DNA of 64,000 bases from Solimicrobium sp043758755. Its GTDB lineage: Bacteria > Pseudomonadota > Gammaproteobacteria > Burkholderiales > Burkholderiaceae_D. The stretch spans positions 186,001-250,000 of the forward strand of contig JAYVMW010000016.1 of the NCBI GenBank assembly GCA_043758755.1. The letters are read 5' to 3'. The notes under the pieces were generated by a model, which saw only the letters and a list, made by a program, of their open reading frames with translations, searched no databases and was not told where the DNA came from. Of this stretch, positions 53,347-62,154 are shown one piece after another. The position numbers were made by a program, and so were the translations under genes. Position 1 is the first letter of the stretch, and every line of letters begins with the position of its first letter.

Positions 53347-55098
53347 CTACATTTCTTCAACATATTTACCTGGAGCATCACACAATACCGGCAGCTCCGC
53401 ACTGCCCGGCACGCGTGATTTCACGTCCGGCCCGGCCTGTGCTGCCAGCCATGCATTCAGTACCGGCCACCAGGAACCTTCATGGCGCGGTACAGCCGCA
53501 GCCCATTGGTCGGGGTCCTGATATTTACTGGTGTCATAGCAATAATGCCGGTGTGCATGGCCCGGCTCACTCACAATACCGGCATTGTGTCCGCCGGACG
53601 TCAGCAGAAAGGTCACCGGTGCATCGACGGCGAGCTTGATTTTGTGCACTGAACGCCAGGGTGCGACGTGATCTGTTTCTGTGGCAACCACAAACAGCGG
53701 TACGGAAATATCACTGAGCACTATTTTACGTCCGGCAATTTCATACCGTCCTTCAAACAGATCATTATTGAGAAACAGGCTGTGCAGATAACTGCTGTGC
53801 ATCCGGTACGGCATGCGGGTTGCGTCAGCATTCCAGGCCATCAGGTCGGTCATGGGCGCGCGCTTGCCCAACATGTATTGCTGCACCAACGGTGACCAGA
53901 TCAGATCGTTGGAGCGCAGCATCTGAAATGCGCCGGCCATCTGCTTGGTATCCAGATAGCCCTTTTCCCACATCAGGTCATCCAGGTAGCTGAGCTGAGA
54001 GTCATCGATGAACAGCATCAGTTCACCGGCTTCGGTGAAATCGGTCTGCGCGGCCAGCAGCGTAACTGAATTGATGAGCGAATCGGCCTCGTTGGCCAGA
54101 TATGCCGCAGCAATGGCCAGCAAGGTGCCGCCCAGACAGTAGCCCAGAGTATTGATTTTCCGGTTGGGAATAATACTGCGTATGGTATTGAGCGCATCAA
54201 TAACACCCAGCTGCAGGTAATCATCCATGCCCAGATCGCGATCGGACTTGTCGGGGTTATGCCAGGAAATCATGAATACCGTGTGGCCCTGATCGACCAG
54301 ATATTTCACCAGCGAATTATTGGGTGACAGATCGAGTATGTAATATTTCATGATCCAGGCCGGCACGATCAGGAGCGGTCCGGCATGGACTTTGGGGGTG
54401 CTGGGGGTGTACTGGATCAGTTCGATCAGGTGGTTGCGGTATACCACCTTGCCCGGCGTAATCGCCACTTCGTGGCCGGGCCGGAACTGCTGCACGCCGA
54501 CCGGTGGTTTGCCACTGATGGCCTGCTGGGCATCTTCCAGATAATTGTGCCAGCCGCGCAGCAGGTTAATACCGAATTCTTTGCGGGTGGCTTCCTGGAC
54601 CAGCGGATTGGTCAGTGCAAAGTTGACCGGAGAGAGCGTGTCGAGCAACTGGCGCGCTACAAACGCCACCACATCTTCATGATGTTGCGACACGCCTTCA
54701 ATACCGGTTGTGGCGTTATGCCACCACTGCTGCTGCAACAGAAACGCCTGTGCGTACAGGTTGAACGGCCATTGCTTCCAGGCGTCCTCCTTGAAGCGAC
54801 TATCCTGCGGCAGTGGTTCGATGACGCAGGGCGTGTCGGGATCGACGACCGCGCAGCGCAGATAATTCATCAGTCTGGCGTTTTTGCGCGCGCTTTTCCC
54901 CATCAGCCGCACCTGCTTGGCCGGCGACACGGCCAGATGCGTGGCCCAGTCCATATACGCCTGCATCAGGCTGACCGGAGAAAGTCCAAAAGTCAGCCGC
55001 GCCATGTTGGCGTGGATGGTGCGGTCGATCGCACTGGGCGGTTCGATGTCTTTGGTGTTATTCAACTGTTGATTCGGTTCAGTCATTTTCTTATCCAT
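53347..55098 (-). CDS. Poly(3-hydroxyalkanoate) synthase (class I-like)
   Basis: An alpha/beta-fold polyester synthase. The lipase-box-like GYCLGG has Cys321 as nucleophile, with Asp in TETDHVAPW and His in SGGHNAGIVSEP. The N-terminal PhaC domain (FLLQQQWWHNATTG) is present. I use ATG 55098; ATG 55083 (MTEPNQQ) with GGA upstream is also possible, and an open frame runs back to 55170 inside the neighbouring gene. It is 17 bases after a MaoC-Pta fusion, a context seen for PHA synthase-like proteins. No phaA, phaB or phasin gene is adjacent. Confidence 0.87.
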   Translation of the reverse strand: MDKKMTEPNQQLNNTKDIEPPSAIDRTIHANMARLTFGLSPVSLMQAYMDWATHLAVSPAKQVRLMGKSARKNARLMNYLRCAVVDPDTPCVIEPLPQDSRFKEDAWKQWPFNLYAQAFLLQQQWWHNATTGIEGVSQHHEDVVAFVARQLLDTLSPVNFALTNPLVQEATRKEFGINLLRGWHNYLEDAQQAISGKPPVGVQQFRPGHEVAITPGKVVYRNHLIELIQYTPSTPKVHAGPLLIVPAWIMKYYILDLSPNNSLVKYLVDQGHTVFMISWHNPDKSDRDLGMDDYLQLGVIDALNTIRSIIPNRKINTLGYCLGGTLLAIAAAYLANEADSLINSVTLLAAQTDFTEAGELMLFIDDSQLSYLDDLMWEKGYLDTKQMAGAFQMLRSNDLIWSPLVQQYMLGKRAPMTDLMAWNADATRMPYRMHSSYLHSLFLNNDLFEGRYEIAGRKIVLSDISVPLFVVATETDHVAPWRSVHKIKLAVDAPVTFLLTSGGHNAGIVSEPGHAHRHYCYDTSKYQDPDQWAAAVPRHEGSWWPVLNAWLAAQAGPDVKSRVPGSAELPVLCDAPGKYVEEM

Positions 55099-55115
55099 TT
55101 TTATAGCTAACGCAC

Positions 55116-56513
55116 TTATGGCAATTGCACCGTGGCCCGATTTCTGGCCAGCAGCAACGCAATTGCACACGAACCCAGCCGCGACATGGTTTTGTCAGCG
55201 CGGCTGGTCAGAATAATTGGCACGCGCGCGCCCAGCACGATGCCGGCCATTTCGGCATCGGCCAGATATTCGAGCTGCTTGGCCAGCATGTTGCCCGCTT
55301 CCAGATCCGGCACCAGAAAGATATCGGCCACCCCGGCCACTCTGGAAACAATGCCCTTGGTTTTAGCCGCCTCGACGGACACCGCATTGTCAAACGCCAG
55401 CGGTCCATCCAGAATTGCGCCGGTAATCTGACCACGTTCTGCCATCTTGCACAAGGCTGCTGCGTGCAGGGTCGAAGGAATGGTGGAGGTCACCGTTTCA
55501 ACGGCCGAGAGTAGCGCCACGCGCGGTTCGGCAATGCCCAGCGCATGAGCCAGATCGATGGCGTTCTGCACGATGTCGCGCTTTTCTTCCAAGGTTGGAA
55601 ATATGTTCAGCGCCGCGTCGGTAATGAACAGCGCGCGCGGATAACTCGGTACATCAATCGCAAACACATGACTCATGCGCCGTTCGGTACGCAGGCCGGT
55701 CTGGGCATTCACCACGGCTCCCATCATTTCATCGGTATGCAGCGCGCCTTTCATGAGAGCTTCGACCTTGCCGGTGCGCGCCAGATCAACCGCCAGCTGG
55801 GCCGCGGCATGACTGTGCGCCGTTGGCATGAGTTCAACCGCGCTCAGGTCCAGCCCGGCCTGCACTGCAGCCAGACGGATTTTGGCTTCCGGGCCGATCA
55901 GCAGCGGAATAATCAGACCGGCTTTGGCGGCTTCCAGCGCGCCGATCAGAGACACCGTATCCACCGGATGGACCACGGCAGTGCGGATCGGCTGCATCCC
56001 TCTGGTCATTTCGATGAGCCGGTGATAGCGCTGCCCTTTGATATGCAGCTGGGCCTGCGGCATGACGATCCGCTCACGCGAGACTTTTTCGGTTGGGGCG
56101 ATCACTTCGGCCTGGCCGGTGATGACCACCACACCCTTTTGATTGATGACGGTGCAGTCGAGTGTGACGTCATGATTCTGTTCATTTTTGGCCACCACCT
56201 TGACCACCGCCGTGACCGTATCACCCACACCGACTGGTGCCAGAAACCGCAGCGACTGATTCAGATAAATCGTGCCCGGACCGGGCAACTCGGTGCCAAG
56301 CAGCGTGGAAAACAGCGCCCCGCCCCACATGCCGTGTGCAATCACCCGGTGGAACATGTCGCTCCTGGCATACTCCGCGTCGACATGGGCCGGATTGACG
56401 TCACCCGACACAATCGCAAACAGCTCGATATCCTGCGCGGTGAGCGTACGTACCAGACTGGCGCTGGCGCCGATGCTGATTTCTGCGAAGGTGATATTTT
56501 TTATCAGATCCAT
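55116..56513 (-). CDS. Bifunctional MaoC-like hydratase / phosphate acetyltransferase
   Basis: A fusion of an N-terminal hot-dog MaoC-like hydratase (about 1-135; FAIVSGDVNPAHVDAEYARS, HGMWGGALFSTLLG) and a C-terminal phosphate acetyl/butyryl-transferase (about 165-465; GALHTDEMMGAVV, DGPLAFDNAVS). The reaction pair suggests acyl-CoA/acyl-phosphate exchange and (R)-3-hydroxyacyl-CoA supply, which would suit the adjacent PHA synthase. I use ATG 56513 (MDLIKN); an open frame continues to 56591 without support. No ackA is adjacent. Confidence 0.86.
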   Translation of the reverse strand: MDLIKNITFAEISIGASASLVRTLTAQDIELFAIVSGDVNPAHVDAEYARSDMFHRVIAHGMWGGALFSTLLGTELPGPGTIYLNQSLRFLAPVGVGDTVTAVVKVVAKNEQNHDVTLDCTVINQKGVVVITGQAEVIAPTEKVSRERIVMPQAQLHIKGQRYHRLIEMTRGMQPIRTAVVHPVDTVSLIGALEAAKAGLIIPLLIGPEAKIRLAAVQAGLDLSAVELMPTAHSHAAAQLAVDLARTGKVEALMKGALHTDEMMGAVVNAQTGLRTERRMSHVFAIDVPSYPRALFITDAALNIFPTLEEKRDIVQNAIDLAHALGIAEPRVALLSAVETVTSTIPSTLHAAALCKMAERGQITGAILDGPLAFDNAVSVEAAKTKGIVSRVAGVADIFLVPDLEAGNMLAKQLEYLADAEMAGIVLGARVPIILTSRADKTMSRLGSCAIALLLARNRATVQLP

Positions 56514-57302
56514 GGCGGCATTTTCAATGTAACGCTGCAATTGGAGAAACTTTTCCACCTCAACTGTGCGCCAATTACCACAGTGGCTCATTGATTCTGG
56601 TCAAGTATTGCCAGTTCAGAAACCGCTCTGGCCGCCATGCGATTGGCCGGATTAATCATTCAACAATGCGGCATGTACTTTTTATTCGCTTCATTAAATA
56701 CACAACACAAATGCAATTTTGTGACGTAAGACAAACTCGGTATATTTTTGGCAGGTTTAATTGGCCGAGCGGCAATATTATGCGCATTTCAACCCATTTT
56801 CGATCAAAATTTCTATTCCAAAACAATAAAAGAGACTCAATTTATTTCTTTTTTTAACAATAGTTTATTTGGATGAAAAATATATTTTAAACAATGACTT
56901 AGACCGTATTCTTCGAATTGTATTTTCCAGACAAAAGTGCAATTGCCTTATCCATTCGATTTGAAAATACAATTGTCAGTCTGGATTGTTAAACGAATTT
57001 AAGAATATTAAAATCCATCGGACTAACTGATTACAAGGTTGTGGGAATTTGTCCGACACTACCCAATTCGCTTTAATGATCGAAGTAAAAATGACTATGC
57101 CGCGCTGCATGTAACTTTTGAAATTTTTGAAGTGTCTTCGGCTGATAAAAGTTGGAGTCTGACCGTAGCTCTATGTGTAAGCCTTCAATTACTTCTTGCA
57201 AAGCAAAGAATGGGATGTCATCCCGGCATGGACGGTAGAACCCGGAGTTCAATAACCGATTTCGCTACTGCTTAAATTGATTTGCCATAGAGGATATTCA
57301 CC
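56514..57302. other. AT-rich gap between MaoC-Pta and diguanylate cyclase
   Basis: A 789-base region with much higher A+T than its neighbours. It holds a perfect 12-bp inverted repeat, AATTGTATTTTC / GAAAATACAATT (56916-56927 and 56963-56974), and a GGGATG-T-CATCCC palindrome near 57210. The open frames here are short and have no family match that I can see. It may be a regulatory region or a decayed insertion. Confidence 0.5.
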
Positions 57303-58502
57303 ATGGACATGCCCAATGTGACCATCTCGCCGGTTTCCGCGCCATCCGCAGAAGCATCCCAATCCATTCGAATGTTCGCTCGGCTTCCTAAGGTTTGGCC
57401 CCGATTGTCAATTCTGATTTTAAGCGACGATGCAAAGCAGCGTGCCACGATCGGAGTACTACTGCTTAACATGCTTTTTTCTTCAATTCTGATCTATGTC
57501 CTGCGGCACAGCATAGATCAAAATATCGTCGATGAAGCCCCACTACTGATCGTAGCGGAGCTCTGGATCACCTACCTCTGCATCGTTTATGCCATCCTGC
57601 GCAGCGGACTCAACCAGCGCCTGGCCGACAAGGCCATGGCCATGCAGCAAACCTGGATAGCCCAAACATTTACAGTCGTGGCCTATGGTTTTACCGGCAT
57701 CGTCCATCCTGTCATGCTGGTCACGATGTCATTGATCATGGTGTTTGGCATGTTCAACATGAAAGAACGTGCCACCTGTATCACTTGCCTGTATTCGATG
57801 ACACTGCTCGCGGGGATGATGGCATACAAGTGCGCCACTGATCCGCTGCGGTATGCACCCAACATCGAATGGATTTATTTCACGATAAGCGCCGCAACGA
57901 TGATGCTGATCTCTGGCCTGTCCGTCAGAATGTGCCAGATGCGCCGACTTTTAAAACAGAAAAAGGTGGCACTGGAACTGGCTTACCGGCAGGTGCAGGA
58001 ACTGTCGACCCATGACGAACTGACCGGGTTACCGAACCGCCGCAACCTCAAATGCGAGTTGGAACAGCATGTAGAACGACAGTGCAGAACCGGCCAGAAC
58101 TTTTATCTGGCCATGTTGGACCTGGACCATTTCAAACGCGTCAACGATACCTGGGGTCACCACATTGGCGATGAAGTACTCAAAAACTTGGCCAACTATA
58201 CAAGTGCGTTTCTGCGTAAAACCGGTACCATTGGCCGCTGGGGCGGTGAAGAGTTTTTACTGCTTCTGCCCGAAACCGGCACGGACGCGGTGCCACTCGG
58301 CCTGAGTCGTCTGCAGCTACGTGTAGCCGGTATGGCCATGAGCCATGATCCGCAGCTGTACATGACGTTTTCTGCCGGCCTGACCCGCTACCGCAGCGGA
58401 GAATGTGTAGAACAGACTCTGAGGCGGGTCGACGAGTTGCTGTATCAGGCAAAGGCCAGAGGTCGCAACCGGATAGTTCATGATGATGGTTTGCGGTGTT
58501 GA
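57303..58502 (+). CDS. Diguanylate cyclase, membrane-bound
   Basis: Makes cyclic di-GMP. The N-terminal half (about 45-225) has five to six membrane helices; the GGDEF domain has DLDHFKRVNDTWGHHIGD and the active site GGEEF at 314-318. The inhibitory RxxD site expected five residues upstream is not seen (RKTG), so product inhibition may be absent. ATG 57303 has a GAGG upstream. It is alone between an AT-rich gap and a convergent O-acetylation pair. Confidence 0.9.
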   Translation: MDMPNVTISPVSAPSAEASQSIRMFARLPKVWPRLSILILSDDAKQRATIGVLLLNMLFSSILIYVLRHSIDQNIVDEAPLLIVAELWITYLCIVYAILRSGLNQRLADKAMAMQQTWIAQTFTVVAYGFTGIVHPVMLVTMSLIMVFGMFNMKERATCITCLYSMTLLAGMMAYKCATDPLRYAPNIEWIYFTISAATMMLISGLSVRMCQMRRLLKQKKVALELAYRQVQELSTHDELTGLPNRRNLKCELEQHVERQCRTGQNFYLAMLDLDHFKRVNDTWGHHIGDEVLKNLANYTSAFLRKTGTIGRWGGEEFLLLLPETGTDAVPLGLSRLQLRVAGMAMSHDPQLYMTFSAGLTRYRSGECVEQTLRRVDELLYQAKARGRNRIVHDDGLRC

Positions 58503-58691
58503 ATATAGATATGCAGATCGAATTATTATTTTCAAAAAAGCGGAGCAGACCTAAGTCGCCTTTGTGGCATGACAATGTAAACATCGACTACGGCCCGTCA
58601 GACCTGACCAACGCAAAATAACGACCAGAGCCTGTGGGCTGATGTGGAACTTGGTTCTAATTGCCTACGATACAGAAATGGTTGGAGCGAA

Positions 58692-58723
58692 AAATGGATT
58701 CCCGCAAACGCGGGAATCCATTT
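58692..58723. repeat. REP-like palindrome (GGATTCCCGC type)
   Basis: A perfect 14-bp stem (58692-58705 and 58710-58723) around AAAC. The core GGATTCCCGC / GCGGGAATCC resembles widespread beta/gammaproteobacterial palindromic repeats. It lies between convergent genes and may also act as a bidirectional terminator. Confidence 0.65.
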
Positions 58724-58741
58724 GCATCAACCCGCCGAAAA

Positions 58742-59866
58742 TCAATTCTTCACTTTGGCAAATTCACGCTGGGCAAGCGGCACAAATGCGGCAGTAAACC
58801 GTGTCGCTTCCGACCAGGTCATATGCGACCACTCCGGCAGTTCATAACCCTGCATTTCCGGATAGTCCTCAAAGTGTATGCCAGGCGCGCCGGTGCGCTG
58901 CAGCAGGATGTCCCAGGTTTGGGCACGCGGCAAGCCCATCTTTTCAACCGCGTAATACGCGCCCGCGCTGGGCAGGCGCACAAACAGCACCGGCACGCCG
59001 CGCGCGCGCAGCGCGGCAAGGGCCTTGCTGGCCCGACTGATCTGTTCCTCGATAATTTTCGCCTTGCCTTCAGGTGTTTCCATTCCGGGTGGCGGGCCAT
59101 CAAAATTCTGCGCCCAGGTGGCGCGCGCAATGGCGCGATAATCGGGATCTTGCTCGACCTTGGCCCACATATGCGAATTACGGTCGAGGTCCTGCTGCAC
59201 CATGAGTTTCCTGACTTTCAGTTCCGGTTTCATGCCGTCCCGCACCGGCCAGGGCAATCGGCGTAGCACGGTGGCCAGCGCAAAATCGGCATCATCGAAC
59301 GCCAGGTATGGCTCCAGACAGTGCGCAGAGATCCAGTCACCGATGCGTTGCGACGGTCGCCATTTGTGGAAGTACGGCAGCGCATCGCCCCGATAGGCGA
59401 AGCCGGTAAAAAACAGTCCGGGTGTAACGCCAACCAGCAGCCGTCCGGTAAAGTTGGAATCGGCGGCCAGATCTTCCAGCACCGGCAGCGATGAGGTACC
59501 TTCGAGCGCAAGCTGTATCGGGCGCTCGCCGGTGCCCTCGGCCCAGACCGGCAACTGGATATCGAACAGTACGCGTGATGATCCGATCAGTACGGTCTTG
59601 CTGCCTTCGCCACGGTCGATGCGTTCGCGCTGCATGGCCCATTCGCCATTGCTGTTGGCGTAACCCGGTACCGAACCGTAGGCGCGCCAGCCGTATTCCC
59701 ACAAGCCCAGCAGCACCAGCAGCAGCAACAGCACCACAAAATACATGGTCTGCCACGGTTGTTGCGGTATGTCGCGTTCTGGGACCGGCTGGGCCATGCC
59801 AGGACGGTCGGAAGCCGTTTGGCGGATAAATCCGCTCCGCTCAGAACTGGAAGTATATGAATGCAT
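58742..59866 (-). CDS. SGNH/AlgX-like protein of polysaccharide O-acetylation
   Basis: A 374-residue protein with one N-terminal membrane helix (about 40-65, FVVLLLLLVLLGLWEYGW) and a periplasmic domain with VLIGSSRVLFD, a GxSR block of the SGNH-hydrolase-like family. Such proteins pair with MBOAT acyltransferases to acetylate exopolysaccharides. I use ATG 59866 because GGGAG is 5 bases upstream; an open frame runs back to 60055 within the MBOAT gene. It overlaps the MBOAT stop by 26 bases, so the two are probably coupled. No polymer genes are adjacent. Confidence 0.78.
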   Translation of the reverse strand: MHSYTSSSERSGFIRQTASDRPGMAQPVPERDIPQQPWQTMYFVVLLLLLVLLGLWEYGWRAYGSVPGYANSNGEWAMQRERIDRGEGSKTVLIGSSRVLFDIQLPVWAEGTGERPIQLALEGTSSLPVLEDLAADSNFTGRLLVGVTPGLFFTGFAYRGDALPYFHKWRPSQRIGDWISAHCLEPYLAFDDADFALATVLRRLPWPVRDGMKPELKVRKLMVQQDLDRNSHMWAKVEQDPDYRAIARATWAQNFDGPPPGMETPEGKAKIIEEQISRASKALAALRARGVPVLFVRLPSAGAYYAVEKMGLPRAQTWDILLQRTGAPGIHFEDYPEMQGYELPEWSHMTWSEATRFTAAFVPLAQREFAKVKN

Positions 59867-61256
59867 CGCCGCTCCCTTGTGCAATGGTGATGGCAAAAGC
59901 CATAAGTGCCCAGATGACAGTAATGACATACGGATGCGTCGCAGCAATGGCAGATTCAAGCGTGCGTTTGCGCATGGTCCAGTGCGTGACCAGTATTGCT
60001 GACACGCCGACCGCCACAAACGCCAGCAGCGCCGTAGGCAGGATCGGCACCGCATTGGCGTTCTGGCCGAACATGCCAGCCAGTATCAGCCACGCCCCGG
60101 CAAAACTGTGCGAACGGAAAAATACCCAGGTCAGATCAACCAGCACATAAGTCAGCAGGCCAAGCCCGAACAGTGCCAGCGGGCCGGGTCGATAACCGGA
60201 GAAGATTTTTTTCAGCCAGCGTTCGGCCATCAGATAGAAGCCGTGCAGACCGCCCCAGACCACAAAGGTCCAGCTCGCGCCATGCCACAGGCCGCCCAGC
60301 AGCATGGTAGTGCCCAGCGCCAGATAGGTGCGCGCTTCGCCGTGCCGGTTGCCGCCCAGCGGAATGTACAGGTAGTCGCGCAGCCAGGTCGACAGCGTGA
60401 TATGCCAGCGCCGCCAGAAATCGGTAAAGCCGATGGCGGCATACGGAAAGCGGAAGTTGTCGGGCATAGCAAATCCCAGACACATGGCCACGCCAATTGC
60501 AGTGGTTGAATAGCCGGCAAAGTCACAGAAAATTTGCCCGCCAAAGGCGATGGTAGCAAACCACGAGTCGAGCATGCCCGGAATTTTGCCACCGTCGTAG
60601 ACCAGCTCAACCGCCTTGGCCAGAAATTCATCGGCCACCACAATTTTTTCGAACATGCCAATGGTCATGAGCGCCAGGCCGAAAAACAGCATGTTGCGCG
60701 TGGCAGTGCGCGCGCTGGCAAACTGCGGCACCAGTTCGGTCGGACGCATGATAGGCCCGGCCACCAGATGCGGGAAGAACGTCACGAACAGCGCATAGTC
60801 AAGAAAATTGCGTGCCGGTGCGGCGCGGCGCAGGTACACATCGAGCGTATAGGACATGGTGGCAAAGGTATAGAACGAAATCCCGACCGGCAGCACGATG
60901 TCGAGCGCCGGAGCCTGATAATGCACACCCAGCGCTCTGGCCATCAGACTGAAATTGTCGAGCACAAAAGTGCCGTATTTGAAATAGCCCAGCATGCCCA
61001 GATTGGCCACCACCGACAGCAGCATCCAGGCCCGGCGCGCCATGGGGGTTTCGGTGTGCACCAGTTTTTGCGCGGCGTACCAGTCGACCACGGTAGAGAC
61101 CCATAACAGAATTACGAACGGGGGGTTCCAGGCGGCGTAGAACAGGTAACTGGCAATGAGCAGGTTGTATTTCTTAACTGTCCAGTTCAGCGGCAACGAA
61201 TGCAGTGCGAGGACAATGGCAAAAAAGGCGACAAAAGCGAGTGAATTGAATACCAT
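59841..61256 (-). CDS. MBOAT O-acyltransferase (AlgI/DltB-like)
   Basis: An inner-membrane acyltransferase of 471 residues with multiple helices. Conserved MBOAT blocks LPVGISFYTFATMSYTLDVY, FFPHLVAGPIMRP, WRRWHITLSTWLRDYLYIPL and GGLWHGASWTF are present; His in the last is the catalytic His in the family. I use ATG 61256, which has AGGAG 7 bases upstream; an open frame reaches 61460. It feeds acetyl groups to the SGNH partner that follows. Confidence 0.9.
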   Translation of the reverse strand: MVFNSLAFVAFFAIVLALHSLPLNWTVKKYNLLIASYLFYAAWNPPFVILLWVSTVVDWYAAQKLVHTETPMARRAWMLLSVVANLGMLGYFKYGTFVLDNFSLMARALGVHYQAPALDIVLPVGISFYTFATMSYTLDVYLRRAAPARNFLDYALFVTFFPHLVAGPIMRPTELVPQFASARTATRNMLFFGLALMTIGMFEKIVVADEFLAKAVELVYDGGKIPGMLDSWFATIAFGGQIFCDFAGYSTTAIGVAMCLGFAMPDNFRFPYAAIGFTDFWRRWHITLSTWLRDYLYIPLGGNRHGEARTYLALGTTMLLGGLWHGASWTFVVWGGLHGFYLMAERWLKKIFSGYRPGPLALFGLGLLTYVLVDLTWVFFRSHSFAGAWLILAGMFGQNANAVPILPTALLAFVAVGVSAILVTHWTMRKRTLESAIAATHPYVITVIWALMAFAITIAQGSGDAFIYFQF

Positions 61257-61492
61257 CTGCGTTCTCCTGGTGGGCCAGCTGAATCGAGTGGATCTGAATT
61301 TACTTTGAGTTTGCGATGCGTCTGATGTGAACTTGAGGCAGGGAAATGCGTGTCCGGTGTGACCGGGACACCGAAAAATAACAGGGAAGTCCAGATCTCG
61401 CAACTTATTATTTTGGTCTGGACCGCCCGCGGCACATCGGCATGCTTTTGATGGAGGCATCAGCCAGACTGTCGTACCCGGCTGCTTTCAGT

Positions 61493-62095
61493 TTATTGAT
61501 TCTGCTCCATGACACGCGCAACAGCCGGACGGGCCAAAATCTTCTGGCACAACGCACCCAGCTGCGGAAATTTTGCACTGACGCCTTCGTACTCGTCCGG
61601 ATGCCAACCTGCCAGCATAGTCAGATAAAAGTCGGCGACCGACACCGCACTGCCGGGCTGGATCTGGCTTTCCAGCAGCGCAAGATGACCTTCAAATTCG
61701 TTCAGCGCGGCCTGGTTGACTCCGCTGGCATCCTCCGACGTGGTATAGCGCTGGGCGTAATACATGCGCAGTGCGCTGCCATAGACACCGGTGGCAAGAA
61801 ACAGCATCCATTGCAAAAAGACTGCATGGGCCGCAGTACCCGGCGCCGGGGCCAGCTGCGCTTGCTGATGCACAGTGGTCAGGTGGATGCAGATTGCGGC
61901 GGATTCAAACATGGCTGTGCCGTCCGGTAATACCAGTGCAGGAATTTTGCCAGTCGGGCAAATCTTCAGATACGCCGCATCGACTTCTTTATCAACCCAG
62001 ACCATTTTGTAGGGCACACCGAGTTCTTCCAGCAGCATGTGCGGGGCCAGCGAACCGCCGCCTTTTCTTCCGTACAGCACATAATTTTTACTCAT
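61493..62095 (-). CDS. Glutathione S-transferase family protein
   Basis: A 200-residue GST with N-terminal thioredoxin fold (KNYVLYGRKGGGSLAPHMLLEELGVPY, GKIPALVLPDG, FESAAICIHL) and helical C-terminal domain (SVADFYLTMLAGW). The cis-Pro and ESA glutathione-binding motif are present. The window also carries gshA/gshB, but there is no operon link. Substrate unknown. Between it and the MBOAT gene (61257-61492) nothing gene-like is seen. Confidence 0.88.
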   Translation of the reverse strand: MSKNYVLYGRKGGGSLAPHMLLEELGVPYKMVWVDKEVDAAYLKICPTGKIPALVLPDGTAMFESAAICIHLTTVHQQAQLAPAPGTAAHAVFLQWMLFLATGVYGSALRMYYAQRYTTSEDASGVNQAALNEFEGHLALLESQIQPGSAVSVADFYLTMLAGWHPDEYEGVSAKFPQLGALCQKILARPAVARVMEQNQ

Positions 62096-62154
62096 TTTGA
62101 ATCACTCCCTTTTATTTATTTTTAACAGCAGAACTGCTTTTCTGGATTTCAGAT

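Noticed and set aside
55545..56594. A 349-codon open frame opposite the MaoC-Pta gene
   Set aside because: The minus-strand gene has clear domain motifs; the antisense frame shows no recognisable domain.
57039..57275. A 78-codon open frame in the AT-rich gap
   Set aside because: No Shine-Dalgarno, no family signal, and composition like the non-coding surroundings.
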